This document shows, in pieces, positions 1 to 6,134 of a DNA stretch of 10,153 bases. Where the stretch lies: contig JABDOU010000305.1 in the NCBI GenBank assembly GCA_013043085.1, positions 1 through 10,153 on the forward strand, in the 5' to 3' direction. The stretch is from Acidimicrobiia bacterium (lineage in GTDB: Bacteria; Actinomycetota; Acidimicrobiia; Spongiisociales; SHLN01). The notes under the pieces are model-generated. The model ran no database searches, was not told where the DNA came from, and worked only from the letters and a program-made list of their open reading frames with translations. Position 1 is the stretch's first letter. The number at the start of each line of letters is the position of its first letter. The translations under genes were made by a program, and so were the position numbers.

Positions 1-32
1 TCGTTCGACAGTGTGAAGGGGCCTGGTACAGA

Positions 33-509
33 ATGCAGGCGATGGAAGACCTTCACATTGATGCGGATGATCCTGCAACCCCCGAATGTCAGAGCCTGAT
101 CGACGCCCATTTGATGTTCGCCAGGACGCATACGCCGCCAGGCCATGTTCACGCTCTCGGGTCGGAGGCGCTTGGTGTCGATGGTGTTTCCTTTTTTACG
201 GCACGCCGCAACGGCGTACCGATTGGGATGGCTGCCCTCCGGGATCTCGGCGACCAGCACGCCGAGATCAAATCGATCCACACTTCAGCTGAACACCGCG
301 GCGAGGGCGTCGCCCGATCCATGCTCGAGTATGTGATCGAAATCGCACGAGAACGGGAAATGAAGCGACTCAGTCTGGAAACCGGAACTCAGCCCGCCTT
401 CGCCCCGGCACGCTCCTTTTTCGAATCACTGGGTTTCGAAGTCTGTGATCCATTCGCCGACTACACAGACAACCCCAACAGCGTCTGTATGACGCTGGTC
501 GTCGAGTGA
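33..509 (+). CDS. GNAT-family N-acetyltransferase, YsnE-like
   Basis: Predicted cytoplasmic acyl-CoA-dependent N-acetyltransferase of 158 residues, the usual size for a single GNAT domain. The acetyl-CoA pyrophosphate loop is R89-G-E-G-V-A94. It is followed by the strand LSLETG (113-118) and the C-terminal ARSFFESLGF segment (126-135). The order EIKSIHTSAEHRGEGVA, then LSLETG, FAPAR, FADY and PNS.CMT resembles the B. subtilis YsnE type of GNAT; the substrate cannot be told from sequence. The chosen ATG follows a purine-rich AAGGGG at 16-21, 11 nt upstream. A second in-frame ATG lies at 42. The frame is open to the left window edge, so a start outside the window cannot be excluded, although the family N-terminus fits 33. 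The gene converges on tRNA-Leu, with 68 nt between their ends. Confidence 0.88.
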   Translation: MQAMEDLHIDADDPATPECQSLIDAHLMFARTHTPPGHVHALGSEALGVDGVSFFTARRNGVPIGMAALRDLGDQHAEIKSIHTSAEHRGEGVARSMLEYVIEIAREREMKRLSLETGTQPAFAPARSFFESLGFEVCDPFADYTDNPNSVCMTLVVE

Positions 510-518
510 GTTCCACAG

Positions 519-546
519 CAGGAGGTTTCTGCGAAGCAGACGCCTG
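519..546. terminator. Candidate bidirectional hairpin between convergent genes
   Basis: TCTGC (528-532) pairs with GCAGA (536-540) around a 3-nt loop. Outer arms CAGG (519-522) and CCTG (543-546) can extend the stem across an internal loop. It lies between the stop of the GNAT gene and the 3' end of the oppositely oriented tRNA-Leu, where a shared terminator would be expected. There is no U-tract on either strand, so termination activity is inferred. Confidence 0.35.
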
Positions 547-577
547 TTGCGGTCGAGTCCGAAGCGCCAAACCGGCG

Positions 578-661
578 TGGGCGAGAGAGGACTTGAACCT
601 CCACGAGCCGAAGCTCACAGGCACCTGAAGCCTGCGCGTCTACCAATTCCGCCACTCGCCC
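578..661 (-). tRNA. tRNA-Leu (anticodon CAG)
   Basis: Read on the minus strand, the acceptor stem GGGCGAG (661-655) pairs perfectly with CTCGCCC (585-579), with discriminator A at 578. The D-arm contains GGAATTGGTAGACGC. The anticodon stem CAGGC/GCCTG encloses the loop TTCAGGT, giving anticodon CAG (627-625), which reads CUG. A long class II variable arm (GAGC-TTCG-GCTC) and a TTCAAGT T-loop complete the fold. CCA is not encoded, so the 3' end depends on the CCA-adding enzyme. The long variable arm together with the discriminator A fits leucine rather than serine. The gene is divergent from the gene starting at 826. Confidence 0.96.
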
Positions 662-676
662 GAGTAACTGAAGCGG

Positions 677-775
677 CGCCAGGTTACTAGCTGGCGTGTG
701 CTGTTTTTAGAGAGATCGACCAGGGGGCGACTTTCTATGCGGTCATTGGATTGACTGGCGGAAGACCTGCGCCAG
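677..775. promoter_or_regulatory. Inverted-repeat cluster in the divergent intergenic gap
   Basis: The 164-nt gap between tRNA-Leu and the gene at 826 holds CGCCAG (677-682) facing CTGGCG (691-696), and CTGGCG (755-760) facing CGCCAG (770-775). A fifth copy, CGCCAG, lies at 819-824, ending just before the ATG at 826. The two pairs can each form a 6-bp stem with 8-9 nt loops. I see no convincing -35/-10 pair for either gene here; TAGGAT (811-816) and TTGACT (751-756 region) are weak candidates. Function as operator or RNA structure is inferred. Confidence 0.35.
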
Positions 776-825
776 GGGTGAACCCTTAGGCGTCGCTTGT
801 CGGCCCTCGATAGGATCACGCCAGC

Positions 826-1821
826 ATGTTGCTGGGTCCCCCTCCTCGTCGTCGCAGGCGATGGCCGCTGTTGTTGGCCGTCGGTATCGTCGCGATCTTC
901 GTGGCTGTGCTCGTAACCAACGTGCGAACCAAGAGCCGGGTGCTTTCGGCCTATCTCAATACGGCTTCGAGCTCGATGACCACGGTCGATCGTGTGAGTG
1001 GTGAACTCGCAGATTTGACCGCTCGTCTCGGAGCGATCGAACGCCCCGCGTTGCAGGGTTCGTTCGATGCCACCCAGGACCTCCTGGCCGGAGTTGTACA
1101 AGACCTCCAGCAGGTAGAGGTTCCGGCAGAAGCGACCCTCGAGCATGCCCGACTCTTGCTTGCGACGGAGTCATGGGCCGATGGTGTCGATCGCCTTCGA
1201 CAGGGTTTGGTAGGTTACGCGGACGGCGAAATAGATGCCGCAGACAGCATTGCCGAAGCGGTTCTACTACTTCGTATCGGTGATCGCTCATATCGATCGT
1301 TCGTCGATCGATTACCGGCTCTGGCCGAAACCCTCGATACCGTGCCACCCGATCTTCCGATCATTCAGCTGGCCGGACCCTTGATCAACACCGATATCTT
1401 GATTGCCAGAGTGAGCGTTGCGCCTGACATCGCTCTGCGCCGCGACCTGGCAATAGCCTCAGTGCGCCTTGATCCGAGACCTCTCGCGCAGAACGAGGTC
1501 GGTGTATCGATAATTCCGTTGACCGAGTCACTAGATCTCCAGGTTGCCATTCAAAATGTTGGCAATGAGGTCGAGACCGGGATCGAGCTCACCATGAGGA
1601 TCAGCGGATCAGCCTCGGTGAGTGAGTCCGCAACGATCCCCTCGCTGGCCGCCGGGGCGTCTACCACCGAGTCTTTCTCGATCACTGTGGTGCCCGGAGC
1701 GCAATACAGCATCGAGGCATCGGTGGTTGGGGTCGAGAATGAAGTGAACCTGGACAACAATCTCTTTTTTGATCAGTTCGTCATCAACCAGGAACGCACG
1801 GTCCCGGACAGCGAGAACTAG
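826..1821 (+). CDS. Membrane-anchored protein with C-terminal CARDB-like domain
   Basis: A 331-residue protein that I cannot assign to a named family as a whole. A short basic N-terminus (residues 1-13, RRRRRW) precedes one hydrophobic helix at about 14-31. This predicts an N-in, C-out anchor or an uncleaved signal. Residues about 40-175 are mostly helical and lack cysteine, ending in a proline-rich turn (DTVPPDLP). Residues about 235-320 look like a CARDB/Ig-like adhesion module: QNVGNEVETGIELTMRI, then LAAGASTTESF, then NEVNLDNNLF with the typical N-N ending. The ATG is preceded only by weak AGGA at 812-815. It ends 32 nt before serS on the same strand, so cotranscription with serS is plausible. 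A role in surface assembly or binding is inference only. Confidence 0.82.
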   Translation: MLLGPPPRRRRRWPLLLAVGIVAIFVAVLVTNVRTKSRVLSAYLNTASSSMTTVDRVSGELADLTARLGAIERPALQGSFDATQDLLAGVVQDLQQVEVPAEATLEHARLLLATESWADGVDRLRQGLVGYADGEIDAADSIAEAVLLLRIGDRSYRSFVDRLPALAETLDTVPPDLPIIQLAGPLINTDILIARVSVAPDIALRRDLAIASVRLDPRPLAQNEVGVSIIPLTESLDLQVAIQNVGNEVETGIELTMRISGSASVSESATIPSLAAGASTTESFSITVVPGAQYSIEASVVGVENEVNLDNNLFFDQFVINQERTVPDSEN

Positions 1822-1853
1822 GCGCCGGTCTAGCATCGTCATGGTGATTACCT

Positions 1854-3107
1854 GTGATTGACATCCGATGGATAAGGGAACGTCCTGCCGAACTCAAGGA
1901 TGCTCTGATCCGGCGGAACATGGACCCGGCGATCGTCGATGTTCTCGTGCGTCTCGACGAGGAGCGTCGCGCGATTCGCACGCTTGCCGAGGACAAACGT
2001 GCCGAGCAAAAGGCGCTTGGCCGCGAGATCGCCAAACTTGAAGGCGACGAGCGCGAACGGGCCCTCGAGCAAGCATCGAAGCTGTCGGAAGATGTCTCTT
2101 CCTTGACGACTGAGGCGGACGCGGCCGACGCAATATTCCTGGCGCGCTTCGCGCCGCTTCCCAATCCTCCTCACGAAAGCGTCCCTATGGGCGACGGGGA
2201 AGAGGACAACGTTGAGATCAGCCGCTTCGGCGATCCCACATCGTTTGAGTTCGAGCCAAAGGATCACCTGGAGCTCGGTACCGGGATTATCGATACCGAG
2301 CGCGGGGCAAAGGTGTCGGGCGCCAGGTTCGGATACCTTCTCGGTGATGCGGTCTTCATGGAGTTCGCTCTTGTTCGGTTCGCACTGGACCGATTGTCGG
2401 CGGCCGGATTCACACCGGTTGTGCCGCCGGTTCTGGTTCGCGAGGAGGCGCTCTTTGGGACCGGCTTCTTTCCTGACGACGACAATCAGGTGTATCAGAT
2501 TCCCGCAGACGACCTCTACCTGGTCGGTACCTCGGAAGTGCCCCTTGCGGCGTACCACGCAGATGAGATTCTCGCGGAGGCGGATCTGCCGTTGCGATAC
2601 GCCGGTTTCTCGACCTGTTTTCGCCGCGAGGCGGGCGCCGCCGGCCGCGACACCCGCGGCATTCTGCGGGTCCACCAGTTCGACAAAGTTGAGATGTTCT
2701 CGTTCTGTGATCCCGACAAGTCGTGGGAGGAACACGAGTTTCTCTTCAGCCAGGAAGAATCCTTGATTCAAGAACTGGGAATTCCGTATCGGGTGGTGAA
2801 TGTGTGCACCGGCGATCTGGGAGCGTCGGCGGCCAAGAAGTACGACGTCGAGGCGTGGATGCCGGCACAGCAAAAGTTTCGGGAGATCACTTCGTGCTCC
2901 AACACCACTGATTACCAGGCCCGACGCTTGAAGGTCAGATTCAAAGGAGAAAAGGGCAACCAGCTCGTTCATACGTTGAACGGAACTGCGGTGGCTGTAG
3001 GCCGGATGCTCATTGCGATCATGGAGAACAACCAGCGTGCCGACGGGACCGTGGCAGTGCCGGAGGCGCTTGTTCCTTACACCGGTTTTGAGGTATTTGC
3101 CGGGTGA
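1854..3107 (+). CDS. serS: Seryl-tRNA synthetase
   Basis: Class II aminoacyl-tRNA synthetase that activates serine with ATP and charges tRNA-Ser in the cytoplasm. At 417 residues it is full length. The N-terminal long-helix arm (about 1-100, rich in E, R and K) is the tRNA-binding coiled coil, and IDIRWIRERPAEL is the family start. The catalytic core shows the serine-site TSE (226-228), motif 2 F256-R-R-E with the loop AGAAGRDTRG, the serine-site segment TSCSN (346-350), and motif 3 NGTAVAVGR ending at R384. The GTG at 1854 is chosen because the frame is closed by TGA at 1845, leaving no earlier start. There is no clear Shine-Dalgarno site. It is the middle gene of a probable operon, and its cognate tRNA-Ser(GGA) lies about 3 kb downstream on the other strand. 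Confidence 0.98.
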   Translation: MIDIRWIRERPAELKDALIRRNMDPAIVDVLVRLDEERRAIRTLAEDKRAEQKALGREIAKLEGDERERALEQASKLSEDVSSLTTEADAADAIFLARFAPLPNPPHESVPMGDGEEDNVEISRFGDPTSFEFEPKDHLELGTGIIDTERGAKVSGARFGYLLGDAVFMEFALVRFALDRLSAAGFTPVVPPVLVREEALFGTGFFPDDDNQVYQIPADDLYLVGTSEVPLAAYHADEILAEADLPLRYAGFSTCFRREAGAAGRDTRGILRVHQFDKVEMFSFCDPDKSWEEHEFLFSQEESLIQELGIPYRVVNVCTGDLGASAAKKYDVEAWMPAQQKFREITSCSNTTDYQARRLKVRFKGEKGNQLVHTLNGTAVAVGRMLIAIMENNQRADGTVAVPEALVPYTGFEVFAG

Positions 3108-3733
3108 CCAACGAGGCCGTTTTCAAAGATATCGCCGATCGGTACGATCGGATCAATACGTTGCTGTCATTTGGTCAGGACGTGAAGTGGCGCCGTCGAG
3201 GTATCGACCGGTTGCCGATCGGAAGGGTGATCGATCTCGGAGCCGGTACGGGTGCGGCCAATGCACAGCTGGCGCCACGCCTCGTGACCGCAGTGGACCC
3301 GAGTGAGCAGATGCTGGCGTTGAATCCCGCGGTGGACAAGCATGTGGCGCCCGGCGAGGCCCTCCCGTTCGAGGACAACGCCTTTGACGGTGTCTTCTCG
3401 GCGTTCGTGTTTCGTAATCTCGATTCGATCCCAAAAACCCTTGCAGAGATCAATCGAGTGCTTCGACCTGGAGGCGTTGCGGTGATCGTTGATCTCGGTC
3501 GTCCTCAGCGGGCGATCCTGAGAATGGTCCATCGGCTCGGATCGTTTCTGGCGCTGAATGCGATCGGCGTGGCCGTCGGGAGTCGCGAAGAGTATGCGTA
3601 TCTGCACTCAACATTGGACAAGCTTCCGCAGCCCGATGTGCTCTTTGCGGATAGCCCTATGCCCGTTCATGAGATCTGGCGCATGGGTCCATTCGGTTTC
3701 GTGTACGGAGTCGAGCTGCGTAAACCTTCCTAG
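3104..3733 (+). CDS. UbiE/MenG-like class I SAM-dependent methyltransferase
   Basis: A 209-residue Rossmann methyltransferase. Motif I is VIDLGAGTG (42-50), with the acidic ribose-binding residue D65 after it. ALPFEDNAFDGVFSAFVFRN (86-105) and RVLRPGG (118-124) follow. The opening FKDIADRYDRINTLLSFGQD..WRR matches the start of UbiE/MenG enzymes, which methylate the quinone ring in menaquinone or ubiquinone synthesis. It is shorter than typical members (about 230-250 residues) and divergent around the RN motif, so the substrate is uncertain and another small-molecule methyltransferase is possible. The GTG start overlaps the serS stop in the sequence GTGA, a 4-nt overlap that implies translational coupling. 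No menaquinone gene is nearby in the window to support that pathway. Confidence 0.88.
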   Translation: MTNEAVFKDIADRYDRINTLLSFGQDVKWRRRGIDRLPIGRVIDLGAGTGAANAQLAPRLVTAVDPSEQMLALNPAVDKHVAPGEALPFEDNAFDGVFSAFVFRNLDSIPKTLAEINRVLRPGGVAVIVDLGRPQRAILRMVHRLGSFLALNAIGVAVGSREEYAYLHSTLDKLPQPDVLFADSPMPVHEIWRMGPFGFVYGVELRKPS

Positions 3734-3740
3734 CGGAAGG
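3725..3740 (+). terminator. Hairpin enclosing the methyltransferase stop codon
   Basis: A perfect 6-bp stem, CCTTCC (3725-3730) with GGAAGG (3735-3740), has a 4-nt loop that contains the TAG stop. There is no following U-tract. Position at the end of the serS operon suggests a weak terminator or mRNA 3'-end stabiliser, by inference. Confidence 0.4.
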
Positions 3741-3821
3741 TGAGTGTGCGACTGTTATGAAACGCAAGCCAGATCAAACGGAACATACTTCCATTGTGCA
3801 CCCCTGTCTTGCGCGTTGTGT

Positions 3822-3842
3822 GATCCACAGGATCCATGATCC
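3822..3842. promoter_or_regulatory. Alternating GATCC/GGATC inverted repeats upstream of the acetyltransferase
   Basis: GATCC (3822-3826), GGATC (3830-3834) and GATCC (3838-3842) are separated by exactly 3 nt each. The middle arm can pair with either flank, giving two mutually exclusive 5-bp hairpins or a compact operator. The element ends 21 nt before the ATG at 3864. The rest of the 130-nt gap shows only weak promoter-like sequence, such as CATACT at 3784-3789. Confidence 0.3.
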
Positions 3843-3863
3843 GAAAGAACTTCCGGACTAGTC

Positions 3864-4304
3864 ATGGTCGTCATTCGCGGCTATCGATCCGAAGATCGTG
3901 CCTCCGTGATAGAAATGTGGGATCAGGCGTGGCCGGAGCCGGCTATCCACAACGTCCCCGCCGAGGACATCGATCGCAAGATGGCAGATTCCGCTGATCT
4001 CTTCATCGTTGCGGAGATCGGCGGGATCATTGCCGGATGCGTTCTCGCCGGCTTCGATGGGCATCGAGGATGGATCAATCGCCTCGTCGTGAAGCCGGAG
4101 CACAGGCGTTACGGTGTCGGACAACAGCTCATCCGAGAGGCCGAGGAGCGCCTCTCCAAAATCGGCTGTCACAAGGTCAACCTGCAGATCAGAGAAGGCG
4201 ACGAGTCGATTGTTTTGTTTTACGAATCCCTCGGTTACCGGATCGAGCCCAGGACGATGATGGGGAAACTCTTGAGCACAACGGCCGAGCCACCTACTGG
4301 TTAG
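3864..4304 (+). CDS. GNAT-family acetyltransferase, YpeA-like
   Basis: A 146-residue single-domain GNAT enzyme. It resembles E. coli YpeA along its length: IR.Y..ED, DIDRKM (35-40), LFIVAEIGG..AG (47-58), GFDGHRG (63-69), then the acetyl-CoA loop R81-R-Y-G-V-G86, and GCHKVNLQI and FYESLGY (119-125). YpeA itself has no firmly known substrate, so only protein or small-molecule N-acetylation can be proposed. The ATG at 3864 gives the family N-terminus MVVIRGYRSED. No strong ribosome binding site is visible. The 3' end overlaps the convergent lytic transglycosylase gene by 11 nt. It is separated from the serS operon by a 130-nt gap, so it probably has its own promoter. Confidence 0.9.
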   Translation: MVVIRGYRSEDRASVIEMWDQAWPEPAIHNVPAEDIDRKMADSADLFIVAEIGGIIAGCVLAGFDGHRGWINRLVVKPEHRRYGVGQQLIREAEERLSKIGCHKVNLQIREGDESIVLFYESLGYRIEPRTMMGKLLSTTAEPPTG

Positions 4305-5256
4305 CGTCTAGATATTCGCGCACATCAATGGGCTGATCCTGCGAGTATCCGACGGGCAGGAGTATCGCGCCCTCTGTCGTGGCGTAGTACACCTGCCATC
4401 CCCAGAATGCCCTGAAGGTTCTCGGCTCTAGCTCGAGGATGCGGGCATAGGCGGTGACAGCGTTGACGTATCGGTCCGTAGGGTTGTAGTGCCAGAGAGC
4501 TTCCGCCATGTCATCCGGTGCCCCGAAGTCGGCCAGCAACCGTCCAGCGGCCACGATGGAATCGTGAGGATCGAACACATCACCATCGCCGTACCGGTCC
4601 CATGTTTCCGGAATGAACTGCATTGGTCCGGCTGCATCGGCAGAGCTCAAACCCCGGATTCTCCCCATGCGACTCTCGATCAAGTTGATCGCTGCGAGGT
4701 ATTCCCACGGTGTGCCTGTCGCTTCCTCGGCCTCGCGATAGAACGCAAGCAGGTCGTCAATAGAAGCAGGCGCAATGATGTCCCACGCCGGTAATTCGGT
4801 GTTGGTCGAGGGCGTCAACTCGACCAGTTCGCCTTTGGCCTCCATGTGAAGATCGACGATCGGAACAAGATCGGGTCCCACGATGTCGTAGATCTCTGTC
4901 ATCCAGTCCGGGTTGCTGTGCAGCCTGGAGTACGCACGCTGCTGGATGGCAGCCAAGGGGAGCAGCTCCTCCAGGGGAGCGTCGGCGCGGATGGCAGCTT
5001 CAACGTCGAGAATCTGAACGCCGAGGTCTCGAGCGTTGTCGGCTGCCATGGGAAAGAGGGTTGTCGTCGATACCCGTGCCGGAACGGTTATTGAGGTCGT
5101 TGAGGACGTGCTCGTCGATGTACTCGAGCTGCTCGAGATGCTGACTAGTGATGTGGATGAAGTTTCGATCGGCAGTGTGCTCGGGTCCCTGTCGCACCCG
5201 AGGACGACAACCGGGCCGATGAGCAACACCAGGCTGACTATGCGGCTGCGATGCAC
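4294..5256 (-). CDS. Lipoprotein lytic transglycosylase (SLT-type)
   Basis: Predicted extracytoplasmic peptidoglycan lytic transglycosylase, 320 residues. The N-terminus MHRSRIVSLVLLIGPVVVLG-C21 is a lipoprotein signal peptide with lipobox V-L-G-C. Residues 30-66 are almost entirely Ser/Thr, a flexible wall-spanning linker. The catalytic domain is at about 165-275: WEYLAAINLIESRMGRI places the catalytic glutamate at E194. It is followed by AAGPMQFIPETWDRYG (208-223), DSIVAAGRLLADFGA and ALWHYNPTDRYVNAV. A conserved tail (WGWQVYYATTEGAILLPVGY, about 285-304) is typical of actinobacterial members. The start is GTG at 5256, chosen because it gives a correctly sized signal peptide; no Shine-Dalgarno site is seen. 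It lies 42 nt downstream of the SRP RNA gene and overlaps the convergent acetyltransferase by 11 nt. Confidence 0.92.
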   Translation of the reverse strand: MHRSRIVSLVLLIGPVVVLGCDRDPSTLPIETSSTSLVSISSSSSTSTSTSSTTSITVPARVSTTTLFPMAADNARDLGVQILDVEAAIRADAPLEELLPLAAIQQRAYSRLHSNPDWMTEIYDIVGPDLVPIVDLHMEAKGELVELTPSTNTELPAWDIIAPASIDDLLAFYREAEEATGTPWEYLAAINLIESRMGRIRGLSSADAAGPMQFIPETWDRYGDGDVFDPHDSIVAAGRLLADFGAPDDMAEALWHYNPTDRYVNAVTAYARILELEPRTFRAFWGWQVYYATTEGAILLPVGYSQDQPIDVREYLDANQ

Positions 5257-5298
5257 ATCGTGAACGATACGTCGCGATCGGCGGTGACGACGTTAAAA

Positions 5299-5405
5299 CC
5301 CCGCCTTCGAGGATCTGTACACCCGGTGTGACACACTTAGGGCTGCTTCCGTTAGGACCTGACCCGGTTCGCGAGCACACCGCCGTACAGGCTCTCCGGC
5401 GGGGA
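5299..5405 (-). ncRNA. ffs: Small bacterial signal recognition particle RNA (4.5S)
   Basis: Read on the minus strand, the apical domain GGGTCAGGTCC-TAAC-GGAAGCAGCCC (5365-5340) is the universal Ffh-binding helix 8. Its sequence matches the E. coli 4.5S RNA motif except that the GGAA tetraloop is replaced by TAAC (5354-5351). Nested stems support a full hairpin: CCCCGCC (5404-5398) with GGCGGGG (5305-5299), CTGTAC (5390-5385) with GTACAG (5320-5315), and GGTGTG with CACACC (5330-5325). A TTTT run (5298-5295) directly follows the last stem and suits termination. The length of about 106 nt is normal for the small type without an Alu domain. The RNA pairs with Ffh to target membrane and secreted proteins. 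It sits 20 nt after tadA, a known neighbour of ffs in Gram-positive genomes. Confidence 0.93.
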
Positions 5406-5411
5406 GCCGGA

Positions 5412-5417
5412 ATAGTA
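5412..5417 (-). promoter_or_regulatory. Candidate -10 element for ffs
   Basis: On the minus strand TACTAT (5417-5412) lies 7 nt upstream of the predicted SRP RNA 5' end at about 5405, the right distance for a -10 box. No good -35 hexamer is present at the usual spacing. It lies just after the tadA stop, so ffs may also be cut from a tadA read-through transcript. Confidence 0.4.
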
Positions 5418-5424
5418 ATCGCTG

Positions 5425-5883
5425 CTAGCGCCGAGCCCGGAAGAAGCTCTGGAGCAATGTTGTTGCCTCCTCTGCCATGACACCGGCGGTCAGGTCGACT
5501 CGATGATTGAGCCGGGGGTCCTGTGGGATGTTGTACAGGCTCCAGGCGGCCCCGGCTTTTGGATCGGCAGCTCCGTACACAATGTGGTCAAGCCGCGCCC
5601 AGACAGAAGCGCCTGCGCACATGGAACACGGTTCGAGCGTCACGACAAGGGTATGGCCCGTGAGACGCCAATCTCCGAGCGCGTTTCCTGCTGCCCGCAT
5701 GACCAGCATCTCGGCGTGGGCAGTGGGATCGCTGGACTGGATGGTGCGGTTGAAGTCCTCCGCCACGACGTCTCCGCCGGCGTTCAAGAGGACGGCGCCA
5801 ACCGGTATCTCGCCAAGGTCCGACGCGGCTGCGGCGAGCTCTAGCGCCCGCCTCATGGCGCCGAGGTAGTGGTTGCTCTCCAT
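5425..5883 (-). CDS. tadA: tRNA adenosine(34) deaminase TadA
   Basis: Zinc-dependent deaminase that converts A34 to inosine at the wobble position of tRNA-Arg(ACG), allowing it to read several codons. At 152 residues it is full length. The cytidine-deaminase-fold signatures are complete: H56-A-E58, with H56 as zinc ligand and E58 as proton shuttle, and P85-C-S-M-C89 supplying the two zinc cysteines. AMRRALELAAAASDLGEIPVGAVL (residues 9-32) is the usual TadA N-terminus. The ATG at 5883 is supported by this N-terminus; no Shine-Dalgarno site is seen. It lies between tRNA-Ser (62 nt upstream) and ffs (downstream), all read on the minus strand. They form a compact group serving translation and secretion and may share a transcript. 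Confidence 0.95.
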   Translation of the reverse strand: MESNHYLGAMRRALELAAAASDLGEIPVGAVLLNAGGDVVAEDFNRTIQSSDPTAHAEMLVMRAAGNALGDWRLTGHTLVVTLEPCSMCAGASVWARLDHIVYGAADPKAGAAWSLYNIPQDPRLNHRVDLTAGVMAEEATTLLQSFFRARR

Positions 5884-5886
5884 GTG

Positions 5887-5930
5887 GTCGAGCGTAATGG
5901 GTGCGACTCGAAGGTCGAGCGAGTCGAGCG
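5887..5930. repeat. Short direct repeats and hairpin between tRNA-Ser and tadA
   Basis: GTCGAGCG occurs three times on the + strand at 5887-5894, 5914-5921 and 5923-5930. The same stretch contains a 7-bp inverted repeat, CGACTCG (5904-5910) with CGAGTCG (5920-5926), around a 9-nt loop. It occupies the leader of tadA on the minus strand, directly after the tRNA 3' end. A role in tRNA processing, attenuation or termination is possible, but there is no U-tract. Confidence 0.35.
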
Positions 5931-5945
5931 CAGGGCAGGAATCAG

Positions 5946-6036
5946 CGGAGGGAGAGGGATTCGAACCCTCGAAACGGCGTTAACCGTTTACACGCTTTCC
6001 AAGCGTGCGCACTAGGCCAGACTATGCGACCCCTCC
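5946..6036 (-). tRNA. tRNA-Ser (anticodon GGA)
   Basis: On the minus strand the acceptor GGAGGGG (6036-6030) pairs with TCCCTCC (5953-5947), including one G-U at the inner end, with discriminator G at 5946. The D-arm carries CTGGCCTAGTGCG. The anticodon stem CACGC/GCGTG encloses TTGGAAA, giving anticodon GGA (6000-5998), which reads UCC and UCU. A long variable arm (AAACGG/CCGTTT), the GGTTCGAAT T-loop region and the discriminator G all fit serine. CCA is not encoded. Its cognate synthetase, serS, is in the same window. Confidence 0.97.
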
Positions 6037-6047
6037 GTACACCCGCG

Positions 6048-6053
6048 ATTCTA
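6048..6053 (-). promoter_or_regulatory. -10 element for tRNA-Ser
   Basis: On the minus strand TAGAAT (6053-6048) matches five of six positions of TATAAT and would place the transcript start near 6041, leaving about a 5-nt leader before the tRNA. No convincing -35 hexamer is seen 16-18 nt further upstream. The 98-nt gap from here to the sulfurtransferase stop shows nothing else recognisable. Confidence 0.5.
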
Positions 6054-6134
6054 TCGAATCCCATATCGGCGCCCGACCGGGATCGCGCGAACGACACCGC
6101 ATCCGTCGGAGTACGGAAATCGTCTGCGCGCCGT

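Noticed and set aside
461..655. Small minus-strand frame beginning MAELVDAQ
   Set aside because: It is the translation of the tRNA-Leu gene itself. This MAELVDA-type peptide is a well-known annotation artefact of class II tRNA genes.
640..1146. 168-codon minus-strand frame across the tRNA-Leu promoter gap
   Set aside because: It is opposite the start of the CARDB-like gene, is rich in R, H and S, and has no domain features or ribosome site.
1841..1861. Six-codon ATG frame overlapping the serS start, a possible leader peptide
   Set aside because: It has no ribosome site, no serine run and no attenuator structure; only 32 nt separate serS from the gene before it.
1848..2972. A 374-codon open frame antisense to serS
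   Set aside because: It lies entirely opposite a gene with all class II seryl-tRNA synthetase motifs. The translation has no recognisable domain and looks like a codon-bias shadow of a GC-rich gene.
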